The translations under genes were made by a program, and so were the position numbers. Positions 24,722 to 34,184 of a DNA stretch of 34,438 bases are shown in pieces; position 1 is the first letter of the stretch; each line of letters opens with the position of its first letter. Under the pieces are notes generated by a model. That model was not told the origin of the DNA. It worked only from the letters and a program-made list of their open reading frames with translations, and made no database searches. The stretch comes from JAWXCF01 sp034440515 (GTDB lineage Bacteria > Bacteroidota > Bacteroidia > CAILMK01): assembly GCA_034440515.1 (NCBI GenBank), contig JAWXCF010000026.1:1-34438 (forward strand), in the 5' to 3' direction.

Positions 24722-25774
24722 CTAGTTCTTCCGCTGCATTATGTCATTAATACTGTAAAATTCACCATCGAATAAGAAAGGAACTGAATTGCCATCGTAC
24801 GGATACTCAAATTGCCATTCAGGCAAATCTGTAAAGCGTTTACCAATAGGCAGTTTACTAAGTTTCTCTAACAGATTGCTTTTTTTGTACCCTTTTAGTA
24901 CGTTTATATGTAGGTGTGGTTCGGCACTAAAGCCGGCATTTCCCACTCTAGCAATAGGTTGCCCTAGTGATACGGTATCTCCTATTTTTACCGTAACCGA
25001 TTTCCGAATAAAGTGGGCCATAAATAACCTATAATCTTTATTTTGTATGATGACGTGATTACCGTGGACTAGTTTAATAAAGTAGGTTCCAGGTGTATTT
25101 TCAACAATGCTATCAACCATTTGTATTACGACACCATCACAGGGGCTGAACAGAGTGTCACCGTATATGGCATAGTTATTTAAGTCTTTTGGGTGAATGC
25201 CGTTCGCTCTATTACCCAGTGGATATAAAGCTGCCACGTCCATAGCATAACCATACAATTGTTTGCTGAAGTTTCTATGTGCAGGATTGGTTAATCTGCT
25301 GGCGCCGCCTTGCATTACATAGTATTTCTTATCGGTATGAAATGGGAACTTAAGGTTAACAGCATCAGATGCAATGTAAGTATAGCCAGCTACCCAATAT
25401 AGTACCAATGTTATGGCTATCAACATTAATAATATTCTGCCTACAAGCCAAGGAGTCTTAATGGTTTCACTAAATGCTTGTGCCCTAATTATTCTAGGTA
25501 TTACCAGTAGCAAACCAATGATGTATAGCCCAGCTAAGACGTACTTTAAATAATAGCTAAGATATGACCACGGTGCTACTGCGTATAGGAAAAATGCTGC
25601 TGGTATAGATGCACCAAGAAACATAAAAGCCTGAAATCTACTTTTAACTCTAAGCCTATATAACCTGAATAAAGTAATGCCAGACAATAACAACATAACT
25701 AATGCAAATACGTACTCAACAGGCACGGCTTTGTTTAAAGCTATGTGCTTTAGTAAAAATATAGTTAAAATCAA
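24722..25774 (-). CDS. Membrane-anchored M23 family peptidase
   Basis: About 350 residues: four to five transmembrane helices fill the first 140, followed by an M23 (LytM-like) domain. The metal-binding HxH motif is in EPHLHINVLKG and the approach to it (VSLGQPIARVGNAGFSAEPH) is standard. The first histidine-aspartate motif is less clear, with YGYAMDVAAL at the expected place, as in other M23 subgroups; activity therefore needs testing. It would act on peptidoglycan cross-links or a related peptide. The start is uncertain: TTG at 25774 is the only upstream option in this frame, seven bases after the stop of the cupin gene, with which it forms an operon. Confidence 0.85.
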   Translation of the reverse strand: MILTIFLLKHIALNKAVPVEYVFALVMLLLSGITLFRLYRLRVKSRFQAFMFLGASIPAAFFLYAVAPWSYLSYYLKYVLAGLYIIGLLLVIPRIIRAQAFSETIKTPWLVGRILLMLIAITLVLYWVAGYTYIASDAVNLKFPFHTDKKYYVMQGGASRLTNPAHRNFSKQLYGYAMDVAALYPLGNRANGIHPKDLNNYAIYGDTLFSPCDGVVIQMVDSIVENTPGTYFIKLVHGNHVIIQNKDYRLFMAHFIRKSVTVKIGDTVSLGQPIARVGNAGFSAEPHLHINVLKGYKKSNLLEKLSKLPIGKRFTDLPEWQFEYPYDGNSVPFLFDGEFYSINDIMQRKN

Positions 25775-25781
25775 TGTAATT

Positions 25782-26327
25782 CTACGTTTGGGTTAGTCTA
25801 GTGATTAATGCCGTATGTTCTGCAAATGTTCGAATTAAATCTTGTCTTTTCGCAATTTCAAAGCAACTAAAGTTAAACCCGGGAGATACAGTACAACCTG
25901 TCAGCACATATTCTGCAGTTGGTGCTGGTTCAGATGCAAACCACACGTTTGCTGGCACCCAGTGTTGTGGTTGTGCATTATTATTGGCACTGTATAGGCT
26001 ACCCAATACTTTTAATTCATAGTTACCAGATTGTGGGTCAAGGCAATGTATATGCAAATCTTCTCCACTGTAATGATGCCACATTTCGTCACTCTTTATT
26101 TTATGAAAAGTGCTATATTGCCCCCTTTCTAACAAGTAATAAATAGCCGTAGAATAGTTCATACCAGCCGGGAACTGTTGCATAAAGTCATTAGGGTGAA
26201 TGCCCTGACTGCGATAAGTCTCAGTGTACCAACCACCCTCTGGGTGTGGCTGCATAGTAAACTTCTTTATAATGTCACCTACTATTATTTTTTCTTGATC
26301 CAAACGTTTTTTGTTTTTATTTGTCAC
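25782..26327 (-). CDS. Cupin family protein, DUF985
   Basis: The 181-residue protein matches the DUF985 (cupin_5) family over almost its whole length: FTMQPHPEGGWYTETYRS at about 24-41, then YSTAIYYLLERGQYSTFHKI and DEMWHHYSGEDLHIHCLD, and a late VLTGCTVSPGFNFSCFE. The histidines and glutamates are those of a cupin metal site. The biochemical role of this family is not settled. The start is a GTG at 26327, directly at the expected start of transcription if TATGTTTG (minus strand, 26332-26339) is the -7 element. The M23 gene follows in the same operon. Confidence 0.9.
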   Translation of the reverse strand: MTNKNKKRLDQEKIIVGDIIKKFTMQPHPEGGWYTETYRSQGIHPNDFMQQFPAGMNYSTAIYYLLERGQYSTFHKIKSDEMWHHYSGEDLHIHCLDPQSGNYELKVLGSLYSANNNAQPQHWVPANVWFASEPAPTAEYVLTGCTVSPGFNFSCFEIAKRQDLIRTFAEHTALITRLTQT

Positions 26328-26337
26328 TTTACAAACA

Positions 26338-26354
26338 TAGTATAATCTATACTA
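26338..26354. promoter_or_regulatory. 17-bp palindrome between divergent genes
   Basis: TAGTATAATCTATACTA has perfect 7-bp arms and a 3-bp centre. It sits between the divergent cupin and PLP-enzyme genes, 11 bp from the first and 12 bp from the second start codon. It could be an operator for both, or simply an AT-rich coincidence; one arm overlaps the minus-strand -7 candidate. Confidence 0.45.
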
Positions 26355-26365
26355 TTGCCCATTCT

Positions 26366-27394
26366 ATGTATGCCTACAGCCAACTAGAACAATTTATATA
26401 TAGCCAGATACCCGCAGGACTGGTTTGGCAGAGCCGTATTCAGCCCATAACAAGGTATGCTGATTTGCCAAGCGGCGCCTTGTTGCAGATGAAGCGTGAA
26501 GACGAGATGGGTATGATAAGTGGCAGCAAAACTAGGAAATACGCTAGCCTGCAACCCTACTTTCGTAGAAATGGTTTTGACACCTTAGTTGCGGCTGGTG
26601 GTGAACATAGTAACAATTTAATGGGATTAACCCTATTGGCTAGGGAAATGAATATGGGTATTCACTTTGTGGTGCCAGAGTCACACCAAAGCCAACTGAA
26701 AGGCAATATGCTTTGGCGACAATTATGTATGGTGCCTAGTCAGGATCGATTGCACACTCTACCCAGGTCAGAATATCCACCCAGCTCAGATTATGTTTTT
26801 ACTTTGCTAAATACCATAGAGGCACAAGGACTTAACCCAGTATATTTACCGGAAGGCTGCGCAATGATAGAAGCCATACCAGGCGCTATGACGCTGTGTC
26901 TAGATGTGGTGCGTAACTGTATGGAGAATGATACTGAATTCGAACATATATTCATAGACAGTGGCACAGGACTACAAGCTATATCATTTTTAAGTGGTTT
27001 AGCGGAATTATGGCCATATATAGTGTTGCCAAAGGTATATGTAACACTAATAGCAGGTACTGAAGCAGAATTTCGCCATAAGGCAGAAATACTAGCCAAT
27101 GCATTTGACGAGAAATACCACCACAAGATTAACCCAATGCAAAATCACATTACTTTTATATATCCACCTACTGCAGTCAGTTTTGGGCAAGTAAATAAAA
27201 CGATATTGAACCAAGTTAGAAAAATGGCAACCACGGAAGGCATTTTATTAGACCCAATATATGGAATAAAGCACGCTATGGCTACTGTAAATGAGATAAA
27301 TAAGCGACAACTTAAGGGTAATATATTAATGATAAATAGTGGAAATGCTATTGGATTAACTGGATTTCAAGAACAATTAAAGGAATTACTTTAA
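26366..27394 (+). CDS. PLP-dependent enzyme, ACC deaminase / D-cysteine desulfhydrase-like
   Basis: I chose the ATG at 26366 (342 residues), because the 15 codons before it, from a TTG, do not resemble the family. It is a fold type II PLP enzyme: the cofactor lysine lies in MISGSKTRKYASL (about residues 50-62), followed by AAGGEHSNNLMGLTLLA, the usual phosphate- and substrate-site run. SGTGLQAISFLSG is the glycine-rich phosphate loop and NSGNAIGL ends the fold. Members act on small amino acids such as D-cysteine or 1-aminocyclopropane-1-carboxylate; sequence alone does not decide between them. It is divergent from the cupin gene. Confidence 0.88.
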   Translation: MYAYSQLEQFIYSQIPAGLVWQSRIQPITRYADLPSGALLQMKREDEMGMISGSKTRKYASLQPYFRRNGFDTLVAAGGEHSNNLMGLTLLAREMNMGIHFVVPESHQSQLKGNMLWRQLCMVPSQDRLHTLPRSEYPPSSDYVFTLLNTIEAQGLNPVYLPEGCAMIEAIPGAMTLCLDVVRNCMENDTEFEHIFIDSGTGLQAISFLSGLAELWPYIVLPKVYVTLIAGTEAEFRHKAEILANAFDEKYHHKINPMQNHITFIYPPTAVSFGQVNKTILNQVRKMATTEGILLDPIYGIKHAMATVNEINKRQLKGNILMINSGNAIGLTGFQEQLKELL

Positions 27395-27637
27395 TAGGCT
27401 AAAACCAGATTACTTTAGCAACCAAAATATTGAATTATGCGTCTAATATTAATACTGCTTTGTTAAGCGATAATTGAAGACATTGACGTATTAATATGCA
27501 AAAGAATTATACAGTTTCAACCTTTTGCTAAAAGTGTGGTTAAATATTTGCATATATTGCTTACGTGTAGCCGATATGTTTCGTCTAAATTAATTTTTTG
27601 TGCCACTAGTTGAGTTAGTATATTTAAAAAAAGGAAT

Positions 27638-30600
27638 ATGTTACCAAGGAACAAACTTATTATTTCATTCATTTTCCTTTTAGGAATAATAGGTTTATTA
27701 TTACCAACCCAGTTGCGCGCAACGCACTTAGTAGGCGGTAGCACAGCCTTTGTCTATTTGGGTAAAGACAACAGTGGAAAATTTAATTATAGAATTACAT
27801 TTACCATTTATAGGGATTGTTTATTTGGACAAGCTGATTACGATGATGATATACAAGTAGGTTTCTATGAAAATGACGGTATAGGTAATCTTTATAAAAC
27901 AATAAAACTTATAAAACCCAGCATTAGAAGGGTAAATCCACCAACAGGCGGTAGCTCTTGCGCTAACATACCAAATTTCTGTTTAGAGGAGGGTATCTAT
28001 ACCGGTTTCGTATCTTTAGATGCATCACCTTTTGGCTACGATTATGTATTCGAACGCTGTTGCAGAAATACAATGGTGAATGTTCCAGATGAAATAGGTC
28101 AGACTTATTATGGATTTATTTCCCCGACAGGTATTGTAAATAGTTCACCACGGTTTACAGATATACCAGCACCCTATATTTGCCTAAATGATAGCGTCAA
28201 GTTAATATACACCGCCATTGATGATGACGGTGATTCTCTTGCCTATAAGTTAGCGACCCCTTGGGATGGCGCTGATAAATCAAATCCAAAACCATCACCT
28301 AGTTTAGACTTTATTTATCCTAGAAATGTACCCTACAAAGGGGGATTCTCCACTGCAAATCCATTTGGAACCTCAGGTTTGGCCACAATAGAGCCAATAA
28401 CAGGATTGTTAAAATTATACAGTACAATTGTTGGAAATTTTGCTATCGCAGTTGACGTATTTGAGTATAGAAACGGAAAACTTTTGGCAGTAACCAGAAG
28501 GGATATACAAATAATTGTAACTTCTTGTAACCCCAATCCAGTTCCCCAGCGCCAGTTTGTAAATGGGAGTAAATCTAACACTTACGTAATAACAGCAGGG
28601 CAAAAACTTGAATTTGATGTTGAATATGCAGATCCTAACGACAACATTAATCTGGTAGTAACAGGCGATATATTTGATGCAAGCAAGACTAATCCACCAG
28701 CTACTATGTCTAATGCATCTGGATTCACACGATTAAGGTCTAAGTTTATTTGGCAGACAACCTGTAAAAATACAAAAACTCAGCCTTACATATTTTATTT
28801 AAGAGTATCAGATGACGGCTGCCCACCTAAAATTACAAACGACGCTATAACAGTATTTGTACGCCCATTAAAAGGACCTACTAAGATATTTGGGCCACAG
28901 CCAGCCTGTTTAGGTTCATCGCAACGCTACTATGTGAATACTACATCTAAGACTAATAAGATTATATGGACAGTGAGTGGTGGAAATTTTAATAACAGCT
29001 TTAGTAATACAGACACCAGCATTGACGTAATCTGGATTGCCAAGGGTTCAGGTAGAATATCAGCATATGAGACCACAACAGAGGGGTGTGTCAGTGACAC
29101 AACTTTCTTAATTATACCTATATTTTCAAGACCAACTATTAGCAAAATAGTAGGACCAATAAATGTATGCTTTGGTAAACAGTCAACTTATAGCATAAAT
29201 CAAAACCCAGATGTTGCAAACTATTTGTGGTTTGTAAATAAAGCGCAGATAATAGGTAATGCCAATTCTAATATTATAACTGTACAATGGAATAACAGAG
29301 GTACAGACATAGTTAAGGTAGTAGGTGTAGCCTCTACCGGTTGTCCTAGTGATACTCAATATTTGAATATAAGAATTAGTGAACCGTTAGCTAAGAAAAT
29401 ATTTGGATCTAATTCAGTTTGTCCAAATGCAAGTAATATTAGTTATTTCGTAACTGGTCAATTAAACTCAAAATACATTTGGACCATAAATGGAGGTACC
29501 CAAGTAAGTGGAGGGAATACTGCTTCCATCAAGGTAAATTGGGGTAATAAAGGATCAGGGTTGGTAAAAGTATATGAGGTGACAGAGTTTGGATGTTTAG
29601 GTGATACTTTATTAATGCCCATCATTATAGACTATGTATTATATACCCCACCTGTTATTGGTGACACCAGCCTATGTGAATTTACAAAAGGTGTAATCTA
29701 CTCTGTACCTTCTACTAATAACAGTAATTATAAATGGGCAATAAGTGGCGGAACTATAATCAGCGGTCAAAACTCTAATAGCATTATTGTTGATTGGGAC
29801 TCAGAACAAATAGGCTATATAGGTGTACAAGAGTTTGCATTTGACAGTGTAAACGGTACCCAATGTATAGGTAGACCGATAGGTAAACCAATAAATATTC
29901 ATCCAATACCTAGGACAACGGGAATAACTGGTCCCGATAAAATTTGCGAGAACGACACTGGTATTTACAGTGTAACTGGCTTTGCTGGTAGTAGATTTAC
30001 TTGGGTAGTAAATGGTAAATTGTTGCCAGACACTACGCCGACCATAAAGTATGTCTTTAGATTAAGCAGTTCAAATAAAGACACTTTAATATTTCAAGTG
30101 GTAGAATTAAGTAAAGATTCTTGTCCAGGTACAGTTAGAACATATGGGGTAAGGGTATTTAGATTACCAATTACGGGTAACATCATCGGACCTAAATCCG
30201 TGTGCTTCCCTAATTTAACTAATATTCAATATTATGTGAAAGGGTTTAAGACAAGTACCTATTTATGGTCAACTGATGGAGGCATTATAACCAGTGGTCA
30301 GGGGACTGACACTATAAGTATTGATTTTAATAGAGCTGGCATAAGGAAAGTAAATGTGCAAGAAGTAAATGATTTTGGCTGTCCAGGTCCAAAACGAACA
30401 TTTGATATAATAGTAGATTCACTTGACGTAAGATTGGTGTATGTAAGCACTTTGCCAGAGAATGACAAGGTTATTAAAGTGAAATTCAAGCCAATTAATA
30501 GTCAATTTCACACCTCTAGATGGTTAATATATCGTAGAGCTGACAAGAGCGATATTGAGTACCTAATAGACAGTGTTAGTTATGAAAAGACTGAATATAT

Positions 30601-31243
30601 AGATAGAAATGTAGAAACTGGTTTACATAGTTACTATTACAGAGTAGTAGGCAGAAACAGTTGTAGGTTTGAGATGAGTACCAATATTCATCGTTCAATA
30701 TTGCTAAAAGGAAACATAAAAGACACTTCTATTTTTACAACTTGGAACGAGTATGAAGGTTGGTTACGTGGTGTAGCAACCTATAGATTTAATAGGTTAT
30801 ATAATGAAGATACTACCCTAAATCTGTTTAGTGAAAGTCTTGATTTGAGACAAAGCCTTGTAGCAAGTCTAGAGGGTTATAAACAATGTTTCCGAGTAAT
30901 AGCTATAGAAAATAACGGGGGCGATACCAGCCGAAGTTATAGTAATAAAATTTGCTTTGACTTTGAGCCAATACTTTGGATACCCAATAGCTTTACGCCA
31001 GGCAACGGTGAAGCTGGATTAAATGACTACTTTAAGGTAATTGCATCTAACTATAAAAGCTTTAGCATCACGATATTTAATCGATGGGGTGAAAAATTAT
31101 TTACCAGTAACGATTTAATGAAACAATGGGACGGAACCTATAAAGGTAAACAGTGCCCAATGGATGTATACGTGTATCAAGTAAGTCTAGGCGGAGGTAG
31201 AAGCAATATCTTTAAAAATGGTACTATTAATTTACTGAGATAG
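27638..31243 (+). CDS. T9SS-exported surface protein with PKD-like repeats
   Basis: The 1201-residue protein has a signal peptide at about 1-28, ending RATHLVGGS, the usual start of this family, then beta-rich N-terminal domains to about 410. Six PKD/Ig-like repeats of about 85 residues follow, each opening with IxGPxxxC and carrying YxWxxxGG in the middle and a second cysteine near the end (first at about 415, last ending near 925). A Fn3-like region (LPENDKVIKVKFKPINSQF) precedes a type B T9SS sorting domain in the last 90 residues: IPNSFTPGNGEAGLNDYFKV and IFNRWGEKLF. It should be exported to the cell surface or secreted, in adhesion or gliding. An A-rich leader precedes the ATG at 27638. 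Confidence 0.93.
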   Translation: MLPRNKLIISFIFLLGIIGLLLPTQLRATHLVGGSTAFVYLGKDNSGKFNYRITFTIYRDCLFGQADYDDDIQVGFYENDGIGNLYKTIKLIKPSIRRVNPPTGGSSCANIPNFCLEEGIYTGFVSLDASPFGYDYVFERCCRNTMVNVPDEIGQTYYGFISPTGIVNSSPRFTDIPAPYICLNDSVKLIYTAIDDDGDSLAYKLATPWDGADKSNPKPSPSLDFIYPRNVPYKGGFSTANPFGTSGLATIEPITGLLKLYSTIVGNFAIAVDVFEYRNGKLLAVTRRDIQIIVTSCNPNPVPQRQFVNGSKSNTYVITAGQKLEFDVEYADPNDNINLVVTGDIFDASKTNPPATMSNASGFTRLRSKFIWQTTCKNTKTQPYIFYLRVSDDGCPPKITNDAITVFVRPLKGPTKIFGPQPACLGSSQRYYVNTTSKTNKIIWTVSGGNFNNSFSNTDTSIDVIWIAKGSGRISAYETTTEGCVSDTTFLIIPIFSRPTISKIVGPINVCFGKQSTYSINQNPDVANYLWFVNKAQIIGNANSNIITVQWNNRGTDIVKVVGVASTGCPSDTQYLNIRISEPLAKKIFGSNSVCPNASNISYFVTGQLNSKYIWTINGGTQVSGGNTASIKVNWGNKGSGLVKVYEVTEFGCLGDTLLMPIIIDYVLYTPPVIGDTSLCEFTKGVIYSVPSTNNSNYKWAISGGTIISGQNSNSIIVDWDSEQIGYIGVQEFAFDSVNGTQCIGRPIGKPINIHPIPRTTGITGPDKICENDTGIYSVTGFAGSRFTWVVNGKLLPDTTPTIKYVFRLSSSNKDTLIFQVVELSKDSCPGTVRTYGVRVFRLPITGNIIGPKSVCFPNLTNIQYYVKGFKTSTYLWSTDGGIITSGQGTDTISIDFNRAGIRKVNVQEVNDFGCPGPKRTFDIIVDSLDVRLVYVSTLPENDKVIKVKFKPINSQFHTSRWLIYRRADKSDIEYLIDSVSYEKTEYIDRNVETGLHSYYYRVVGRNSCRFEMSTNIHRSILLKGNIKDTSIFTTWNEYEGWLRGVATYRFNRLYNEDTTLNLFSESLDLRQSLVASLEGYKQCFRVIAIENNGGDTSRSYSNKICFDFEPILWIPNSFTPGNGEAGLNDYFKVIASNYKSFSITIFNRWGEKLFTSNDLMKQWDGTYKGKQCPMDVYVYQVSLGGGRSNIFKNGTINLLR

Positions 31244-31258
31244 GTAGTTTTATTTGAA

Positions 31259-31894
31259 TTAGTTGGCTTCTTTCTTAGCTTTAAACACCAATACAACCCG
31301 TTTGCCAGACATTCTAGTAAGTAACGGTGTTAGTAATTTTAATGCATTTTCTTGTGTTTGTTTCAGTATTCCTTGTTGTAATGCAGCCTTTTCTATTTGC
31401 CCCTCAGCACGCCTATACGCAGAATCAAGTGCCTCTGCACTGCCATAAAATATGTTAGCTTTAGTATCGTACACGTGGCTTTCGTTATGATTAATTTTAC
31501 TATAGCATATTTCTGGTTGAGGTAACAATATAATGATGGAGCCACTATCTAAAGTAGTTACGTCACTACTGGCTATCTTTCTTAAGTCTATACATCCCAC
31601 TGCCTCTCCCCCTACTACCAGCAATACTCTTGTATCTCCGCCTCTATACCAAGCTCTATGTAATGTATGTTCTACCACATCTTTTATTCTGAACTTAACT
31701 AGTTCCAGTTTTCCAAGTTCTTCTATTTGTTGCACCACCATTTGGTGGGTACTTACTTCAGTTTTTGCAGTTGTGCCCCACTTAAACCAGTTTTTGGTTT
31801 TAAAGTATGCAAAAAATAAAATGATAAAGGCAATAAGGATGACTAACCAAGGTAAAGCTCGAATCAAATAGACTAAAAATTTGCGCATACTCAT
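31259..31894 (-). CDS. DUF4230 family membrane protein
   Basis: The 211-residue product has one N-terminal transmembrane helix (about 10-30, LPWLVILIAFIILFFAYF) and a soluble domain of DUF4230 type: EELGKLELVKFRIKDVVEHT, then a region with VGGEAVGCIDL and IIILLPQPEICYSKIN. DUF4230 proteins are widespread in Bacteroidota and Firmicutes with no known function. The first ATG at 31894 or the third codon (31888) can serve as start. CAAAAATA at 31905-31912 reads TATTTTTG on the minus strand, a possible -7 element very near the start. Confidence 0.85.
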   Translation of the reverse strand: MSMRKFLVYLIRALPWLVILIAFIILFFAYFKTKNWFKWGTTAKTEVSTHQMVVQQIEELGKLELVKFRIKDVVEHTLHRAWYRGGDTRVLLVVGGEAVGCIDLRKIASSDVTTLDSGSIIILLPQPEICYSKINHNESHVYDTKANIFYGSAEALDSAYRRAEGQIEKAALQQGILKQTQENALKLLTPLLTRMSGKRVVLVFKAKKEAN

Positions 31895-31928
31895 AAATTT
31901 CTGGCAAAAATAGTCTCAACATCAGACC

Positions 31929-31936
31929 TACATTTG
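31929..31936 (+). promoter_or_regulatory. Possible -7 element before the 328-residue unknown gene
   Basis: TACATTTG matches TAnnTTTG exactly, 30 bp before the ATG at 31966. The -33 element is not clear. The divergent DUF4230 gene has its own candidate element 17 bp away. Confidence 0.35.
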
Positions 31937-31965
31937 CAATAGTATAAGTATATACAACAATAAAT

Positions 31966-32952
31966 ATGAGAGATGAGTTAGGCAAAGGCAAGGGAAAATA
32001 TACATTAAGTCAAAAGATTCTGGTATTTGTTGGGGCATTTTGTGTATCGTTTATGGCCATTTACACAGTGTATTATTATAATAAAGTAGGTAAAATTCAA
32101 AATAGTGTGGTAATGAGCACTAATGACTTAAAACGTACCAGCTTCATAACAGATTCTACCACAGATGGGCAAAAAAGTGACCAAGTTAAACTGTATGTGA
32201 ATGAGCTAATAGCCAATAAAGACACAACTGGTATTTACAAAAATTTAATATTCTCAACCGCCGTAGTGAACCCAGCACTACAAGAAAAACTATCAGAACA
32301 GGTCAGCATTTGGTTTGGAAATCACCCCCCGTTAAACTTAGGAGTGGATGGAAGTAAATTGTACTATTGTTTTCTGTTCAATAACTTTAAATTTCCTGCG
32401 GCCTATAGAATATCATCTACACCGATAATTTATGCAGATTCTCAGCGCAAGGCCGCACTCGTTTATTATCCATACTATAAGTCAATAAATGATTCAAATG
32501 CTAGCCTAGCTAAGGCTGCTGATGGCTCCATAATATTTAAGGTTAAGTTTCCCAAGTTAGGTCAGGAGTTAATTTATTTTAGCTATCCTAAACCTAAATC
32601 GTCTATCCCTAATTGGGAGCTAATGTTTAGAATGGAGGCTGAATTGAGTGCTAAGAATATGTTTAAGCCTATAGACAGCAATACAGCAATAATATTCCCA
32701 ATAGTAGATTTATCGTTGCAGCATATAGAAAAAAACGCAATTAGGCAGGGAGCAAAGTATGATGAAGTGCAAGAGCAACTAAAAATAAAAACTGGACTAA
32801 TGAATGAGGGAGCAAAAGCTCAGACTATTGCAACCAATGTTAAAACTATTACCTTGATTAATAGCGATATAGTATGGCGTAAGCAGAATGCAAAAAAGCC
32901 ATATATGTACCTGCATATAGTTAAAGCAGAAATACTACCCAACTTTAAATAG
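31966..32952 (+). CDS. Membrane-anchored unknown protein
   Basis: The 328-residue protein has a basic N-terminus (MRDELGKGKGKYTL), one transmembrane helix at about 18-40 and a large extracytoplasmic domain. The domain is mixed, with YRISSTPIIYADSQRKAALV, a lysine-rich helix near 255-290 (EKNAIRQGAKYDEVQEQLKI) and a basic end. I recognise no family. It lies next to another envelope protein gene, 67 bp downstream on the same strand, and the two may share expression. Confidence 0.7.
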   Translation: MRDELGKGKGKYTLSQKILVFVGAFCVSFMAIYTVYYYNKVGKIQNSVVMSTNDLKRTSFITDSTTDGQKSDQVKLYVNELIANKDTTGIYKNLIFSTAVVNPALQEKLSEQVSIWFGNHPPLNLGVDGSKLYYCFLFNNFKFPAAYRISSTPIIYADSQRKAALVYYPYYKSINDSNASLAKAADGSIIFKVKFPKLGQELIYFSYPKPKSSIPNWELMFRMEAELSAKNMFKPIDSNTAIIFPIVDLSLQHIEKNAIRQGAKYDEVQEQLKIKTGLMNEGAKAQTIATNVKTITLINSDIVWRKQNAKKPYMYLHIVKAEILPNFK

Positions 32953-33019
32953 GAAATATGGTTTATTTTTTGACAACATATAGCAACTATAACTAAAATT
33001 AATAATACTGAGTAACAAA

Positions 33020-33754
33020 ATGGTACTTATACGCAAAGGCTTTTTTGTACTGACAATATGTATTATGTTCTTTGGGAAACAGGCACTTGCGCAACTTAGC
33101 CTTATAAAACAAGACAGCAGTTTGGCAAATGCTTGGCGTGCTAAACCGAAACTTTATTTTGGGTTTGACAATGCTAGTTCTATAGCCTATGACTATGAAT
33201 TGCTAAATAGAATAGGAATAAAAGCAGGTCTAATATGGGGTGGCAGGTATAGAATCGGCTTTGGCACTTACAGCATATTTACCCCTCCTCCAAATTTATT
33301 TAAATACGGTGATTCTTTATTTAGAGGGAAAAGAAGCTTGCGTTATAATACCATTTTCTTTGAGCCACTTTGGGTGAAGAACGATAAGTGGCTGATTAGT
33401 ACGCCATTGTCATACGGAGTAGGTAGGGTAGGGATTAAAGAAAAAACTGGTTCATATGCCTTTAAGCCTATGACAATGTTTGAAGTTGACTTAATAGGTT
33501 ATTATAAAATATATGATTGGTTGGGTATTGGCATTAGTGGAGGTTATAGATTTGCGTTTAATAATCAAACTCAATTGGTATATAATGATGCCAGTGGATT
33601 ACTAATTGGAGTAAAGCCAAAGCTATTTTTAGCTGAGTTTGTCAACTTTTTAGCCTATCGACATCGCAAACAAGTAGATAGACATTTTAATAACTTTGAA
33701 TATAATAGTCCTAACGACACTACAATATGGAACCCTGGAATCTGGAAGAATTAA
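33020..33754 (+). CDS. Putative outer-membrane beta-barrel protein
   Basis: The 244-residue product has a signal peptide (about 1-24, ending ALAQ) and then alternating hydrophobic and polar strands with aromatic girdles: KLYFGFDNASSIAYDYELLN, GGRYRIGFGTYSIF and GIGISGGYRFAFNNQTQLVY. This is the signature of a small outer-membrane barrel, but no specific family is recognised. The tail is basic and asparagine-rich and does not end in the usual aromatic residue. The gene's end overlaps the next gene by 28 bases, so the two are likely translationally coupled. Confidence 0.7.
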   Translation: MVLIRKGFFVLTICIMFFGKQALAQLSLIKQDSSLANAWRAKPKLYFGFDNASSIAYDYELLNRIGIKAGLIWGGRYRIGFGTYSIFTPPPNLFKYGDSLFRGKRSLRYNTIFFEPLWVKNDKWLISTPLSYGVGRVGIKEKTGSYAFKPMTMFEVDLIGYYKIYDWLGIGISGGYRFAFNNQTQLVYNDASGLLIGVKPKLFLAEFVNFLAYRHRKQVDRHFNNFEYNSPNDTTIWNPGIWKN

Positions 33755-34155
33755 GAGAACATAAAGCTGATAACCCTAATGCCCCTATATCGGGTTGGCC
33801 CGCAGTCGTTGGATTTATGATGAGACGATTTGATAAAATAGCTGACTTAAAAAGTATTTTATTTGTAATAGGATTGAGGGAATTAGGAACCAGACAAGAA
33901 AAGTACACTAAAGAGGAAAAACAAGATGTTATGAATCTTGCCTTTAGCAGTATTATGGCTTTAGCGGGATATTTTGAGGTAGAGTATATCGATGCTAATG
34001 GTTGGCATCACTTTAAGCAAATTAAGCCATTACCTAATATGACACCTGTAGAGCAGGAACGTTTAATAAAAGGACAAATAGTGCAATACTTTGCCCAAAC
34101 AGGCTTAATTAAATTGCGAGAGAAACCAAGCAGCACAGATGAAGCTACAGCCTAA
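33727..34155 (+). CDS. Conserved-type unknown protein overlapping the barrel gene
   Basis: The 142-residue soluble protein begins MEPWNLEELREHKADNPNAP inside the last 28 bases of the preceding gene. The helical centre (ADLKSILFVIGLRELGTRQE) and the segment VEYIDANGWHHFKQIKPLP recall a short hypothetical family widely present in Bacteroidota; I know no function. The overlapping start makes translational coupling with the barrel gene likely. The end is acidic and serine-rich, without membrane segments. Confidence 0.75.
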   Translation: MEPWNLEELREHKADNPNAPISGWPAVVGFMMRRFDKIADLKSILFVIGLRELGTRQEKYTKEEKQDVMNLAFSSIMALAGYFEVEYIDANGWHHFKQIKPLPNMTPVEQERLIKGQIVQYFAQTGLIKLREKPSSTDEATA

Positions 34156-34184
34156 ATACAGCTATTATTTAGCCTTAAAAAAAA

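Noticed and set aside
25801..26146. Plus-strand frames within the DUF985 cupin gene
   Set aside because: Antisense to a clear full-length cupin match; no start context or known motif.
27446..27497. Inverted repeat ATATTAATAC / GTATTAATAT as terminator or attachment site
   Set aside because: Ten-bp AT-only arms, 32-bp loop, no T-run; such pairs are expected by chance in this composition.
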